20,607 nucleotides of DNA from Bdellovibrio sp. (GTDB lineage: Bacteria; Bdellovibrionota; Bdellovibrionia; Bdellovibrionales; Bdellovibrionaceae): positions 1 to 20,607 of the forward strand of contig JAHRXB010000039.1 in NCBI GenBank assembly GCA_019104905.1, given 5' to 3'. The position numbers were made by a program, and so were the translations under genes. This document shows positions 1-7,351 of this stretch, piece after piece. The first letter of the stretch is position 1; every line of letters begins with the position of its first letter. The notes under the pieces were generated by a model that worked only from the letters and a program-made list of their open reading frames with translations, had not been told where the DNA came from and made no database searches.

Positions 1-1
1 G

Positions 2-640
2 GCCCCTCCGGTTATTGAGACCAAAACAGCCATTGCCACCTCCTCTTTACGCCGAGCTGCTGAGTTAAAAGTGGTGGTCGTCGGAGGAAATGCTGGAAGT
101 GCGGAAGCCCTTGAGAAGTTTGTAAAGGGATTAGCCGCAGACACCCCACCGGTTGTGATTTCGTGCAGTACCGTTGCAAACTTTGTAACCGCCTTTATTA
201 GCAAATTGAAGGTGGGCTCCAAAGTGACTCCCGTCGTCGCCAAAGATGGTGATTTTTTACGAATGGGACACGTATATTTTATCCCCTCAGAGCATCATGG
301 AAAGATTCAAACCGGCGCTCATGGCCCGATGCTTAATATCGCAAAAGGGGCTCCCGTGTGTTCTCAGCTGCCCTCAAGCAATGTGCTTTTCCAATCTGCG
401 GCACAAGCTTATTCTAAAGGAGTCTACGCGGTTCTTTTGGGAGGTTTCGGCAGCGACGGGGTTGAAGGACTCTTGGAAGTACAAAAAAAGGGCGGCGCCA
501 GCGTGGTGCAGCACCCGGAGGAAGCTCAATTTCCCTATGGCCCTCAGAAAGCCATTGAATTGGGAATAGCGGATGAGGTACTTAAATCAGATATGCTGGC
601 ACAGCATCTGATGCAGTATCGAAACCAAAACTTGTACTAG
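2..640 (+). CDS. CheB-like methylesterase domain protein, 5'-truncated by the window edge, catalytic residues lost
   Basis: The frame is open from base 2 with no start codon before the GTG valines at 71, so the true start lies outside the window. Those GTGs encode the first beta-strand (VVVVGG), not a start. Aligned from memory without gaps to the CheB C-terminal domain, the protein keeps the fold: strand-loop VVVVGGNAGSAEAL, then FVTAFISKL, AKDGDFLRMGHVYFIPSEHH (dGd-l-pG-vyiaP), SSNVLFQSAA, GGFGSDGVEGL and a C-terminal helix. The nucleophile Ser of GAS-x-GG is Asn (bases 89-91), and the His of the QHMP motif is Ser (167-169). Only the Asp of G-x-DG (455-457) remains. The residues before base 71 look like the linker that follows a receiver domain. 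CheB normally demethylates or deamidates chemoreceptors in the cytoplasm; this copy probably cannot, and may bind or regulate instead. The fold is fairly sure; the role is unknown. Confidence 0.82.
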   Translation, partial: APPVIETKTAIATSSLRRAAELKVVVVGGNAGSAEALEKFVKGLAADTPPVVISCSTVANFVTAFISKLKVGSKVTPVVAKDGDFLRMGHVYFIPSEHHGKIQTGAHGPMLNIAKGAPVCSQLPSSNVLFQSAAQAYSKGVYAVLLGGFGSDGVEGLLEVQKKGGASVVQHPEEAQFPYGPQKAIELGIADEVLKSDMLAQHLMQYRNQNLY

Positions 641-649
641 GAATTTCTT

Positions 650-2038
650 TTGGAGCTTTTGAACTTTATCGGTGGGGCTTTCGTTCCCGCCGAAAATAAA
701 ATAACTTTTTCAAAGCGGTCCCCATTTGACGATCAAGTCATCGCCGAAGTGACGGCCTCCGACGCTATGGATGTTGTCAAAGCCGTGCAGTCCGCAAAAA
801 AAGCGGCCCCTGCTTTTCGTGATTTTTCTCTGGAAAATAGAGCGACTCTTTTGCAAAAGATGGCGGACTATCTTGAGCTGCATGCCGACACGGTGGCTTA
901 CGAGGAGGCCCTTCATCAAGGCTTGCCTCATCACTTTGTTCTTGAAAACAGTGTTAAGGTTTCCATTGATATACTCAGACGAACAGTTCAAAGCCTTTCT
1001 CAACAGACGCCGTCGGATATTCTTCTTCAGCCAACGGGGATTGTGGGAATTATCACCTCTTGGAATTTGTCACTGCGACTTGTGATCGAGCGCTTGGCCC
1101 CGACTTTGGCGGCAGGAAACGTAGCTTTGATCAAGGTTTCGGAACTTTCACCGATCACCGGAAAGATTTTGGCAGAGATGCTGAAAGCCGCCCAACTTCC
1201 TGAGGGCGTCGTCAATATCATTCAAGGCCATGCGGACGTGGCACAGATTATCGCGGGTCATCCCAGCGTGCGTGCGATCTCTGCGGTGGGAAGAAGTTCG
1301 ACCTTGGAAAGTATCGCGAAGGCGGGACTGCCACTATTTAAAAAACTACAGTTAAGTGGAGGAGTGAAGAACCCTCTGTTGATTTTGAGCGAAACAAATT
1401 TAAGGGAATATTTACCTGAAATTTTACGTTCTTTTGTGATGGGCCAGGGGCAGCTTTGCTGGAACACCTCGCGGATTTTTGTCGTCGAGTCTTTGGCGCC
1501 GGAGTTGCTGTCTCTGCTAAAAGAGTATTTTGCAAGTCTTCAGCCCTTATCAGATCCCCGCGGGAGTGAAACTTGGAGTCCTCTGATTTCTCGGGAAGCA
1601 GTCACTTTGATTCATAATAAAATCCAAAGTGGCATTTCTGAGCATGGAAAGATCTATGTTGGCGGAGCCCCGGAAGTCAGCAGAACAGGATTTTTCTATA
1701 AACCCACGGTGATGTTAGATCTACCCAACTGCAGTGTCCTTCAGCAGGATGAATTGCAAGGACCTCTTTTATTAGTAACTCCTGTTAAATATCAGCATGA
1801 GGCCTTGAAGTGGGCGAATACTTCTTATCTCGCTCATTCCGCAGTGGTCTGGGGTCCTCAAGAAAAAGCGGCAAAAGTCGCGTCTCAACTTGAATGTGCC
1901 CAAGTCTGGATGAACTCTTGGATGACGGGAAGTCAGGGAGCCATCTTCGGCCATAAGCAATCCAGTTTTGGAAATTTCGATATGTCGTGGTCCGGGAGTT
2001 TCTATTCGGATGTAAAAAAATTGGCGGGGACTCTTTAA
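650..2038 (+). CDS. Aldehyde dehydrogenase superfamily protein with Glu-to-Gln active-site change
   Basis: This 462-residue protein has the layout of NAD(P)-dependent aldehyde dehydrogenases, which oxidise aldehydes to acids in the cytoplasm. Visible landmarks are WN at 138-139 (oxyanion Asn), K162 in KVSELSP (cofactor lysine), C270 in GQGQLCWNTSRIFV (nucleophilic Cys), E368 in QQDELQGP and a C-terminal GHKQSSFG. The general-base motif, normally LELGGK, reads LQLSGGVK, so Glu is Q234 and two residues are inserted. The nucleotide-site GS motif is also altered (AVGRSS). The chosen start is TTG at 650, preceded by AGGAA at 639-643, and the upstream CheB-like stop is only 9 bases away, so the two are probably translated together. 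Substrate cannot be told. It could be a slow or acylating-type enzyme, or a non-catalytic relative. Confidence 0.88.
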   Translation: MELLNFIGGAFVPAENKITFSKRSPFDDQVIAEVTASDAMDVVKAVQSAKKAAPAFRDFSLENRATLLQKMADYLELHADTVAYEEALHQGLPHHFVLENSVKVSIDILRRTVQSLSQQTPSDILLQPTGIVGIITSWNLSLRLVIERLAPTLAAGNVALIKVSELSPITGKILAEMLKAAQLPEGVVNIIQGHADVAQIIAGHPSVRAISAVGRSSTLESIAKAGLPLFKKLQLSGGVKNPLLILSETNLREYLPEILRSFVMGQGQLCWNTSRIFVVESLAPELLSLLKEYFASLQPLSDPRGSETWSPLISREAVTLIHNKIQSGISEHGKIYVGGAPEVSRTGFFYKPTVMLDLPNCSVLQQDELQGPLLLVTPVKYQHEALKWANTSYLAHSAVVWGPQEKAAKVASQLECAQVWMNSWMTGSQGAIFGHKQSSFGNFDMSWSGSFYSDVKKLAGTL

Positions 2039-2064
2039 CGTCAAACAAATGACGAAGATCCCCG
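2014..2064 (-). terminator. Bidirectional intrinsic terminator between ALDH and zinc-ribbon genes
   Basis: A long hairpin spans 2025-2064. On the right side, TGACG, AAGA and TCCCCG (2050-2064) pair contiguously with CGGGGA (2025-2030), TCTT (2032-2035) and CGTCA (2039-2043), leaving bulges of one and three bases and a loop AACAAA. Read on the minus strand it is followed by CCAA and seven T (complement of the A-run at 2014-2020), a classic terminator for the zinc-ribbon gene. On the plus strand the following TCGATTTATT is moderately T-rich, so it may also stop the ALDH transcript. The stem contains the ALDH stop codon. Confidence 0.7.
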
Positions 2065-2082
2065 TCGATTTATTGACAAAGC

Positions 2083-2289
2083 CTAGTTCAAAATGTGTGT
2101 TCTTGCGCGAGTTTTGACTTCACAATGAGGGCAGAACGCCTCTTCTTTAATCTCGTCGATGCCTCGATCGGCAATATGCTTTAGCTCCAACACCGTGCCG
2201 CAAAGTATGCAATTGTTTTGGGAAATAATAAACTCGCGGTGCTGAGGTGTATCCGCTTTTTCAAAGTAGTTAATCTTGCTGTATTCCAT
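2083..2289 (-). CDS. Small zinc-ribbon protein (68 aa), function unknown
   Basis: This short acidic-basic protein has two Cys pairs, C27-x2-C30 (NNCILCG) and C53-x2-C56 (FCPHCEV), spaced 22 residues apart, which is the pattern of a zinc ribbon or treble-clef knuckle. There is no signal peptide or membrane segment, so it should be cytoplasmic; it might bind nucleic acid or a partner protein. The ATG at 2289 is preferred because AAGGATGAG lies 6 bases upstream. A start at 2316 would add nine residues but has no ribosome-binding site at proper distance. It is monocistronic, divergent from the collagen-like lipoprotein and followed by a strong terminator. I do not recognise a named family. Confidence 0.72.
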   Translation of the reverse strand: MEYSKINYFEKADTPQHREFIISQNNCILCGTVLELKHIADRGIDEIKEEAFCPHCEVKTRARTHILN

Positions 2290-2326
2290 TTTTATCTCAT
2301 CCTTCGAGTTCTTCATCTTTTGAAAT

Positions 2327-2345
2327 GAAGGCTCCTTCCTGGAGC
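2327..2345 (+). promoter_or_regulatory. Possible anti-Shine-Dalgarno element and small hairpin in lipoprotein leader
   Basis: GAAGGCTCCTT (2327-2337) can pair over 11 contiguous positions, two of them G-U, with AAGGAGCTTTT (2462-2472), the ribosome-binding site directly before the lipoprotein ATG. The same segment can instead form a local hairpin, GCTCC (2331-2335) with GGAGC (2341-2345). Whether transcription starts upstream of 2327 is unknown, so a role in translation control is only a suggestion. Confidence 0.25.
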
Positions 2346-2392
2346 ATTCAAGTGCCTATGCAAAAGCTGTTCACAGGCCTTCGTCCGGCTTT

Positions 2393-2417
2393 CGGAAGGA
2401 AGCGGGTCTTCCTTCTG
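2393..2417. repeat. Perfect hairpin in 183-base intergenic region
   Basis: GAAGGAAG (2395-2402) and CTTCCTTC (2408-2415) are perfect complements around the loop CGGGT, extended by a G-T and a C-G pair to 2393-2417. No T-run follows on either strand, so it is not a normal terminator. The rest of the 2290-2472 gap holds no convincing promoter and no gene that I can support. Confidence 0.5.
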
Positions 2418-2472
2418 TTCAAAAAAGGCCTCGGTCTTGAAAAGGCGAAGGGCTCACTAACAAGGAGCTTTT

Positions 2473-3393
2473 ATGATGTCCAAATTGATCAGGTATGTAG
2501 TTCTTTCTTTTTTTGTAGCTGGACTCTCCGCTTGCGTGGAGGTCAAAGACTCAGAGGAGGGAGGTGAGACAACGACGCCGCTGGATGCTCCTCGGTCCAT
2601 GGTTGAAGATCTTCAGACACAAAAAAATCTTGTCGTGGATCGTCCTTTGTTCATCTATAAGGGACGAATTCTGGATGCCAAAGAATTTGCTGAAGAAAAA
2701 ATAAAGCCCGGGTTTTCTGAGGCTGCGACGGAATCAGAATTCCATTTTGAAAGTATTGATATGATGCCCGAAGGAGCTCTTTACACAATGGGAGGGAACG
2801 TTCGAATTCATGTCCAGAAGCTGACTTCAGAAAAAAGTTTGATCTCAACTTTTCCTCAAGGAAGCCAGGCTCCACCTCAAGAAGATGGACGAGACGGCGG
2901 ACATCTCTTTTTAAATGTGAATCAAGCAGAGGGCTCGTTGCGAATCGAAATGCGCGGTGAGGCAGGAGGTGTTGGTAAAGATGGCAAGGCCCCTGACTTG
3001 TCGCTCAAGGGAGCAAAAGGGAAGGTGTTTATTGGGCCTCAATATTGTGACAGTCCCGAGACTATAAAGGGCGAAGAAGTCAAAGGACAAAGAGGACTGA
3101 AAGGGTATCCAGGGGGCATGGGGGGCTCTGGTGGAAACTCTGGAACGCTGGAAGTGCGGTTTCAAAACTCTGAGAATCTATCGATTCAGATTCATCGTTA
3201 TCCAGGTCAGGGAGGTTTGGGAGGTAAAGGGGGCCGAGGTGGAGAGGGCGGAGATCCCGGCAGATATTCCTGTCAGATGGGTCGATTCCCTCAAGGCCCT
3301 GAAGGTGAGCCGGGAGATTCTGGAGTGGATGGAAAAAATGGTGTCGCGCAAACTGTATGTCGTGGTGAAAAGCAAAGCATCACCTGTTATTGA
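2473..3393 (+). CDS. Collagen-like Gly-rich lipoprotein
   Basis: The 306-residue protein begins with a lipoprotein signal, hydrophobic residues 7-18 and lipobox LSAC with C21 as the lipidated Cys. The start ATG at 2473 has AAGGAG at 2462-2467. After a 120-residue polar region come Gly-rich tracts with collagen-like G-x-y periodicity: about 199-224 (KGQRGLKGYPGG), 245-263 (PGQGGLGGKGGRGG) and 275-290 (GPEGEPGDSG). They are separated by short stretches that look like beta-strands (TLEVRFQN, SIQIHRYPG). C192, C267, C296 and C305 could form disulfides in the periplasm or on the surface. A surface-exposed fibrous or adhesive role is plausible but inferred. The last 7 bases overlap the 3' end of the opposing histidine kinase gene. 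The family is not one I can name. Confidence 0.85.
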   Translation: MMSKLIRYVVLSFFVAGLSACVEVKDSEEGGETTTPLDAPRSMVEDLQTQKNLVVDRPLFIYKGRILDAKEFAEEKIKPGFSEAATESEFHFESIDMMPEGALYTMGGNVRIHVQKLTSEKSLISTFPQGSQAPPQEDGRDGGHLFLNVNQAEGSLRIEMRGEAGGVGKDGKAPDLSLKGAKGKVFIGPQYCDSPETIKGEEVKGQRGLKGYPGGMGGSGGNSGTLEVRFQNSENLSIQIHRYPGQGGLGGKGGRGGEGGDPGRYSCQMGRFPQGPEGEPGDSGVDGKNGVAQTVCRGEKQSITCY

Positions 3394-5393
3394 TTCGCCT
3401 CTTTTGAAGAGTGACTCAGGATCGTTTGCACCAAAGCATCCACCTGCACAGGCTTTGTCAAATAGTCTGTGCAGCCCACCTCTAAGCATCGTTCGCGGTC
3501 ATCTTTCATCGCGTGAGCCGTCAAGGCAATGATCGGTTTTTTATATCCGGCCTCTCGCAACTTCCGAGTCGCCGTATAACCATCCATGATGGGCATCTGA
3601 ATATCCATAAGAATAATATCGTAGTCACCACCGAGGGCCTTTGAAAGGCCTTCTTCTCCATTGATGGCGACAGAAAGTCGAGCACCTCGTTTGCTGAGCA
3701 TTCGCTGAATAAGAAGGCGATTGTCTTCGACATCGTCAACCAACAATATAGAGGTGCGCTCAAGTTGTTGTTCCGGGCGAAGTTCGCGATTGAGAAGGGG
3801 TGGTATTTTTCCTTCTTTGGATTCTGCGGTCATCAATTTGATTCTGACAGAAAAAGTACATCCTCTTCCCATTTCACTGTCTTCAAGTTGGACGTCTCCC
3901 CCCATGAGTTGCGCGAGCTTCCGTGACAAGACCAAACCTAAACCCGTTCCCTCATACTTCCGAGAGACCGAATTATCAACCTGACTGAATGCTTGAAACA
4001 GGAGGTCTCTTTTTTCAGGGGCAATTCCGACTCCGGTATCTTTGACGGTAAAGAGAAGGTTTGCACCTGAAACTTCGTAAGTCATCCGCACGTAGCCTTT
4101 TTCCGTGAACTTCACTGAATTGCTTAAAATATTTATCAGGATCTGCCGGAGTCGGAGGGGATCTGCAAAAATCAGATCGGGGACAATTCCTCGACGGTTG
4201 AATTCGATATGAACGGGTTTGTTATGGCATTTGGCTACCATCATCACGTGAATATCGTCCAACAACGCGGCCAAGGAAAAATGAGTTCGTTCTATTTCAA
4301 GGTGACCCGCCTCAACTTTTGAGAGATCCAGGATGTCATTAATAATACGAGTTAAGTTTTCTCCGGTCCGGTGAATGACATCCAGATATTGCAGTCGTTC
4401 CGGTTCAGACAAAAGAGGATCTTTAAGAAGATCTGAAAAGCCAATGATCGCAGCGAGAGGCGTGCGTATTTCATGACTCATGTTTGCTAAAAAAAGACTT
4501 TTCAGATGACTGGCTTGTTCGGCCTGCCTGCGTTCGCCGATGTTGCTGCGAAGATCAAAGGCCATGCGATTTAATGAGTCTGCCAGTTGTCCCAACTCAT
4601 CTCCTGAACGAATCGGGACCTGAATTTCGAAGTTGCCTTGTCCCACCTTGTGGGCGGCCGCATTAAGTTCTTTGAGGCCTTTTGAGAGAGTGCGACTGAA
4701 TGAGATCGTTAAGAAGAGTCCGATCCCCTCAACGAAGAGGACAGCCAAGATCAGAGTGATCATCAAGAAGTTTTCTAGCCACCGCGATCCGGCCCCCAAA
4801 GTATAAGAAAAATTTTCTTCGATCACGGTCAGCCGATCATTGATCTCATCAATTTTGGCAAGAGTTTGTGTGATCTCTTCTTGCGAGGCTGATGTTTTGA
4901 CTAACTGGTGAAGAGATTTCCCATAGGAAATAAGTTCCAAGGTCAGTGTGTCGCCGTCTTTCCAGATGGCAACGGCCTCTTCCAGGTAACTGAATCCTTG
5001 AAATCTCATAAGCAACTTAATGAGGCCGGGAACATCTTCGGGATAAATACGTCCCTGAATAAAACCATCTTTGGCTTTGGTGAGGTTGGGCGGACTTTCT
5101 TCAAGAGCCTCGCGGGCTTCGCGGTCCCCCAGGGGGATTTGCATATTCGTCAGAAACGAGTCGTAATATTTCGGCGATTGTGTCAAGGCATAGCGATGGA
5201 GATTGATGACCGCATCTTTCTGCGCCTTTGACCAAAGGCTTTCGCCGGTCACGAAGCTGCGAACCGAAGACAAGGTGTTCATAGCGAAGAATAAAGAGAA
5301 GAGTTCCAGAGCCACCAAAGAGGCCATGACCCCGATGACGGCATAGAGTTTATTGGAGACGGAGAGAAATTTCCAAAACTTTCTGATTCCCAT
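3387..5393 (-). CDS. Membrane hybrid histidine kinase (sensor-HAMP-HisKA-HATPase-REC)
   Basis: This 668-residue inner-membrane sensor kinase has TM1 at about 17-38, a largely helical periplasmic sensor 40-205 without a named fold, TM2 at about 208-230 and HAMP at about 231-285. The HisKA phosphoacceptor is H307 in FLANMSHEIRTP. The HATPase carries an N-box (RLRQILINILSNSVKFT), DTGVGI (452-457) and GTGLGL (482-487). A C-terminal receiver (548-660) keeps D553/D554, phosphoacceptor D597 (LMDIQMP), T624 and K647. All catalytic residues are intact, so it should autophosphorylate and pass phosphate to its own receiver. An external phosphotransfer protein or response regulator is expected elsewhere, since none is adjacent. 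It is monocistronic, transcribed from a candidate promoter with an inverted repeat. The signal is unknown. Confidence 0.95.
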   Translation of the reverse strand: MGIRKFWKFLSVSNKLYAVIGVMASLVALELFSLFFAMNTLSSVRSFVTGESLWSKAQKDAVINLHRYALTQSPKYYDSFLTNMQIPLGDREAREALEESPPNLTKAKDGFIQGRIYPEDVPGLIKLLMRFQGFSYLEEAVAIWKDGDTLTLELISYGKSLHQLVKTSASQEEITQTLAKIDEINDRLTVIEENFSYTLGAGSRWLENFLMITLILAVLFVEGIGLFLTISFSRTLSKGLKELNAAAHKVGQGNFEIQVPIRSGDELGQLADSLNRMAFDLRSNIGERRQAEQASHLKSLFLANMSHEIRTPLAAIIGFSDLLKDPLLSEPERLQYLDVIHRTGENLTRIINDILDLSKVEAGHLEIERTHFSLAALLDDIHVMMVAKCHNKPVHIEFNRRGIVPDLIFADPLRLRQILINILSNSVKFTEKGYVRMTYEVSGANLLFTVKDTGVGIAPEKRDLLFQAFSQVDNSVSRKYEGTGLGLVLSRKLAQLMGGDVQLEDSEMGRGCTFSVRIKLMTAESKEGKIPPLLNRELRPEQQLERTSILLVDDVEDNRLLIQRMLSKRGARLSVAINGEEGLSKALGGDYDIILMDIQMPIMDGYTATRKLREAGYKKPIIALTAHAMKDDRERCLEVGCTDYLTKPVQVDALVQTILSHSSKEANQ

Positions 5394-5418
5394 ATGAACT
5401 CTTTATCGGAGGAACGTC

Positions 5419-5451
5419 AGATAATTATATGAAAAAATGCAATTATCTAAA
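5419..5451 (-). promoter_or_regulatory. Promoter of the hybrid kinase gene with embedded 8-base inverted repeat
   Basis: Read on the minus strand, TTTAGA (complement of 5446-5451) and TATAAT (complement of 5424-5429) are separated by 16 bases and lie about 30 bases before the kinase ATG. A perfect inverted repeat, AGATAATT (5419-5426) and AATTATCT (5441-5448), has one arm over the -10 and one over the -35, with half-site centres 22 bases apart (two helical turns). That geometry suits a dimeric repressor operator. Confidence 0.6.
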
Positions 5452-5475
5452 GTTTTTGAGGACAGACAGGTAATC

Positions 5476-5497
5476 AGGCCCTCAGGGGAGAAGGCCT
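5476..5497 (-). terminator. Hairpin downstream of ddl, possible weak terminator
   Basis: AGGCC (5476-5480) pairs with GGCCT (5493-5497), and inner CTC (5481-5483) with GAG (5488-5490). It sits about 25 bases past the ddl stop. The minus-strand side lacks a T-run; the T-run (5497-5500) is on the plus-strand side, where no gene needs it. Termination of ddl here is therefore uncertain. Confidence 0.3.
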
Positions 5498-5521
5498 TTT
5501 AGATAGTTTGATTGCGAAGTA

Positions 5522-6613
5522 TTAATCTAAATAGCTTGTTTTAAGTTTTTGTTCATCCCGGTACTTTTCCAGGCCAAAGTGGATCAGCTTGGTGATCAGG
5601 TCTTTATAAGAGACTCCGGTGGCTTCCCACATTTTTGGATACATAGAGATCTTTGTGAATCCCGGAATTGTATTGATTTCGTTCACAAAAAGATCGCCAT
5701 TGGGCTTCAGGAAAAAGTCGACTCGGGTCAGTCCATCACAGCCCATAACTTGGTAAGTTTTCTTTGCCAGGGTTTGCAGCTTGTGCAGAGATTCTGGTGA
5801 AATTTCAGCGGGAATCTTTAACAAAGCCCCATTGTCGTCGAGATACTTTGCTTCATAAGAGTAAAATTCGTGCTGGGGAATAACTTCTCCAGGCAATGAA
5901 GCCTCCGGGGAATGGTTGTGTCCCATGACGGAACACTCAATCTCACGTCCTTGAACGAACTCTTCGGCCAAAACCTTGGTGTCGAACTGAAAGGCATCCT
6001 TAAGATGAACTTCATAATCTTCAGCTGACTTAATTTTGTGAACTCCGACGGAGGACCCCGCATTGGCCGGTTTAATAAAGAACGGGGAACCTAACTGCGC
6101 CACCACTTCTGAATAAGAGGTATTTTTAAAAGGTGTCAGCAATAAATAACGAGCATTGGGAATATGAGCCTCGGTGAAAAGACGCTTCATGATTTCTTTG
6201 TCCATACCCGCGGCCGAAGACCATACCCCGCAGCCAACAAAAGGCAACTGCACCATTTTAAAGAGGCCTTGAATCGTGCCGTCTTCTCCCATGGTTCCAT
6301 GAAGAATAGGGAACGCCACGTCGATTTTCGTTTTTGAATGGTCTTTTAAGGAATACAGAACAGGGGTTCCTTGAAATGAAATCAACGCCACGGGCTCCGC
6401 TTGATTTGGCAGAGATTGATCCTCCAGCTTTATCACCTGTGAGAAAACAGCAGTGTCGGGAAAACGGTACCAGCTTCCTTCTTTGCTGATGCCAATAAGA
6501 AGAGGAGAGAAGCTATCTTTATCAAGGGCGTCGGCGACATTCTTTGCAGAGCGAAGAGAAACCTCGTGTTCTGCGGATTTTCCACCAAAAATAAGTGCTA
6601 CAACTTTTTTCAT
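5522..6613 (-). CDS. ddl: D-alanine--D-alanine ligase
   Basis: Ddl joins two D-alanines using ATP in the cytoplasm, supplying the dipeptide for peptidoglycan precursors. From the ATG at 6613 the protein has 363 residues, the usual length of DdlA-type enzymes. Recognised ATP-grasp features are [15 protein letters not shown] at 9-23 (catalytic Glu in EHEVS), [12 protein letters not shown] at 105-116, [13 protein letters not shown] at 179-191, YSYEAKY at 251-257 (the Tyr-containing loop of D-Ala rather than D-lactate ligases), RVDFF and the metal-binding [10 protein letters not shown] at 311-320. The frame extends upstream to 6655, but those residues are not conserved in Ddl and would overlap elbB. 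ATG 6628 is an alternative, and no start has a strong ribosome-binding site, suggesting coupling to elbB 28 bases upstream. Confidence 0.95.
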   Translation of the reverse strand: MKKVVALIFGGKSAEHEVSLRSAKNVADALDKDSFSPLLIGISKEGSWYRFPDTAVFSQVIKLEDQSLPNQAEPVALISFQGTPVLYSLKDHSKTKIDVAFPILHGTMGEDGTIQGLFKMVQLPFVGCGVWSSAAGMDKEIMKRLFTEAHIPNARYLLLTPFKNTSYSEVVAQLGSPFFIKPANAGSSVGVHKIKSAEDYEVHLKDAFQFDTKVLAEEFVQGREIECSVMGHNHSPEASLPGEVIPQHEFYSYEAKYLDDNGALLKIPAEISPESLHKLQTLAKKTYQVMGCDGLTRVDFFLKPNGDLFVNEINTIPGFTKISMYPKMWEATGVSYKDLITKLIHFGLEKYRDEQKLKTSYLD

Positions 6614-6641
6614 TCTTGCGTATTCCATTTTCTTTAAAGAA

Positions 6642-7295
6642 TTAAGCCCACTCAACCAGTTCGTGAGCTAAACCAAAGATGCCTTTAAAAACTTCGTTCG
6701 GTTTGGCGTTGCCATACATATAAGCGGGTGTCGTGACAATTTTACTTTCTCGATCCGTGATGTAGTCATCCACAGGACATTCTTCGTGAAGAGCACCGGT
6801 TTTTTGGATTTCCGCAATGGTCTCTTTATCGTCACCGACCGTGAGGGTGATTTTCTTATCACCTAAAACACGAGCAAGTAAAACGGGAGCAATACATAGA
6901 GCCGCGATAGGTTTGCTGGCACTATGAAAATCCAAGATGACCCGCTTGACGTCGGGGATGACGTCGCACTTGGCTCCTTTTTCTGCCCAGTTGCAAAGAT
7001 TTTTGGCGGCACCGTAGCCTCCTGGGAAAGCCAGAGCATCAAAGTCTTTGACGTTCAGCTTGTCCAGGCTTTGGATTTTTCCTCGGGCGATACGGCTCGC
7101 TTCCACCAACAGATGACGTTTTTCATTTTGAGGCTGACCGTTTATATGATTGATCACGGGGATTTCGATATCCGGAGCAAAGCAAGAGACTTCGGCCCCT
7201 GCTTGATGAAGAGCGATAAGCAGACTTACGGATTCTGTGATTTCGCTTCCGTCACGATGTCCGCATCCTGAAAGCACAATGGCGATCTTTTTCAT
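6642..7295 (-). CDS. elbB: Isoprenoid biosynthesis glyoxalase ElbB (DJ-1/PfpI superfamily)
   Basis: The 217-residue protein matches E. coli ElbB closely through its length: [19 protein letters not shown] at the start, CFAPD at 38-42, [18 protein letters not shown] at 91-100, [10 protein letters not shown] at 132-141, ECPVDD and [11 protein letters not shown]. The nucleophile-elbow Cys is C134 and the conserved acidic partner is E18 in DGSEI. Members of this family act on glyoxal-type substrates and have been linked to isoprenoid production; the physiological reaction is not settled. The protein is cytoplasmic. The ATG at 7295 has a strong GGGAGG site 5 bases upstream. ddl follows after 28 bases, so the two are likely co-transcribed, though no functional link is evident. 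Confidence 0.95.
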   Translation of the reverse strand: MKKIAIVLSGCGHRDGSEITESVSLLIALHQAGAEVSCFAPDIEIPVINHINGQPQNEKRHLLVEASRIARGKIQSLDKLNVKDFDALAFPGGYGAAKNLCNWAEKGAKCDVIPDVKRVILDFHSASKPIAALCIAPVLLARVLGDKKITLTVGDDKETIAEIQKTGALHEECPVDDYITDRESKIVTTPAYMYGNAKPNEVFKGIFGLAHELVEWA

Positions 7296-7318
7296 GAAAA
7301 CCTCCCGAAAGAGGCTCT

Positions 7319-7347
7319 AGATTACTGTGATTTGCAAGCGATGGCAA
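7319..7347 (-). promoter_or_regulatory. Candidate promoter of elbB-ddl
   Basis: On the minus strand, TTGCCA (complement of 7342-7347) and TAATCT (complement of 7319-7324) are 17 bases apart, placing a start near 7312 and a leader of under 20 bases. The -35 matches the consensus at five of six positions and the -10 only at three. It lies in the short gap after the lipoprotein stop, so elbB may also be read through from upstream. Confidence 0.4.
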
Positions 7348-7351
7348 TGAA

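Noticed and set aside
71..640. Treating GTG 71 as the start of a 189-residue protein
   Set aside because: The GTG codons encode the first beta-strand of the CheB-like domain, the frame is open upstream to base 2, and there is no ribosome-binding site.
2325..2567. 80-residue plus-strand frame across the lipoprotein leader
   Set aside because: It overlaps the lipoprotein signal sequence in another frame, has no ribosome-binding site and no recognisable domain.
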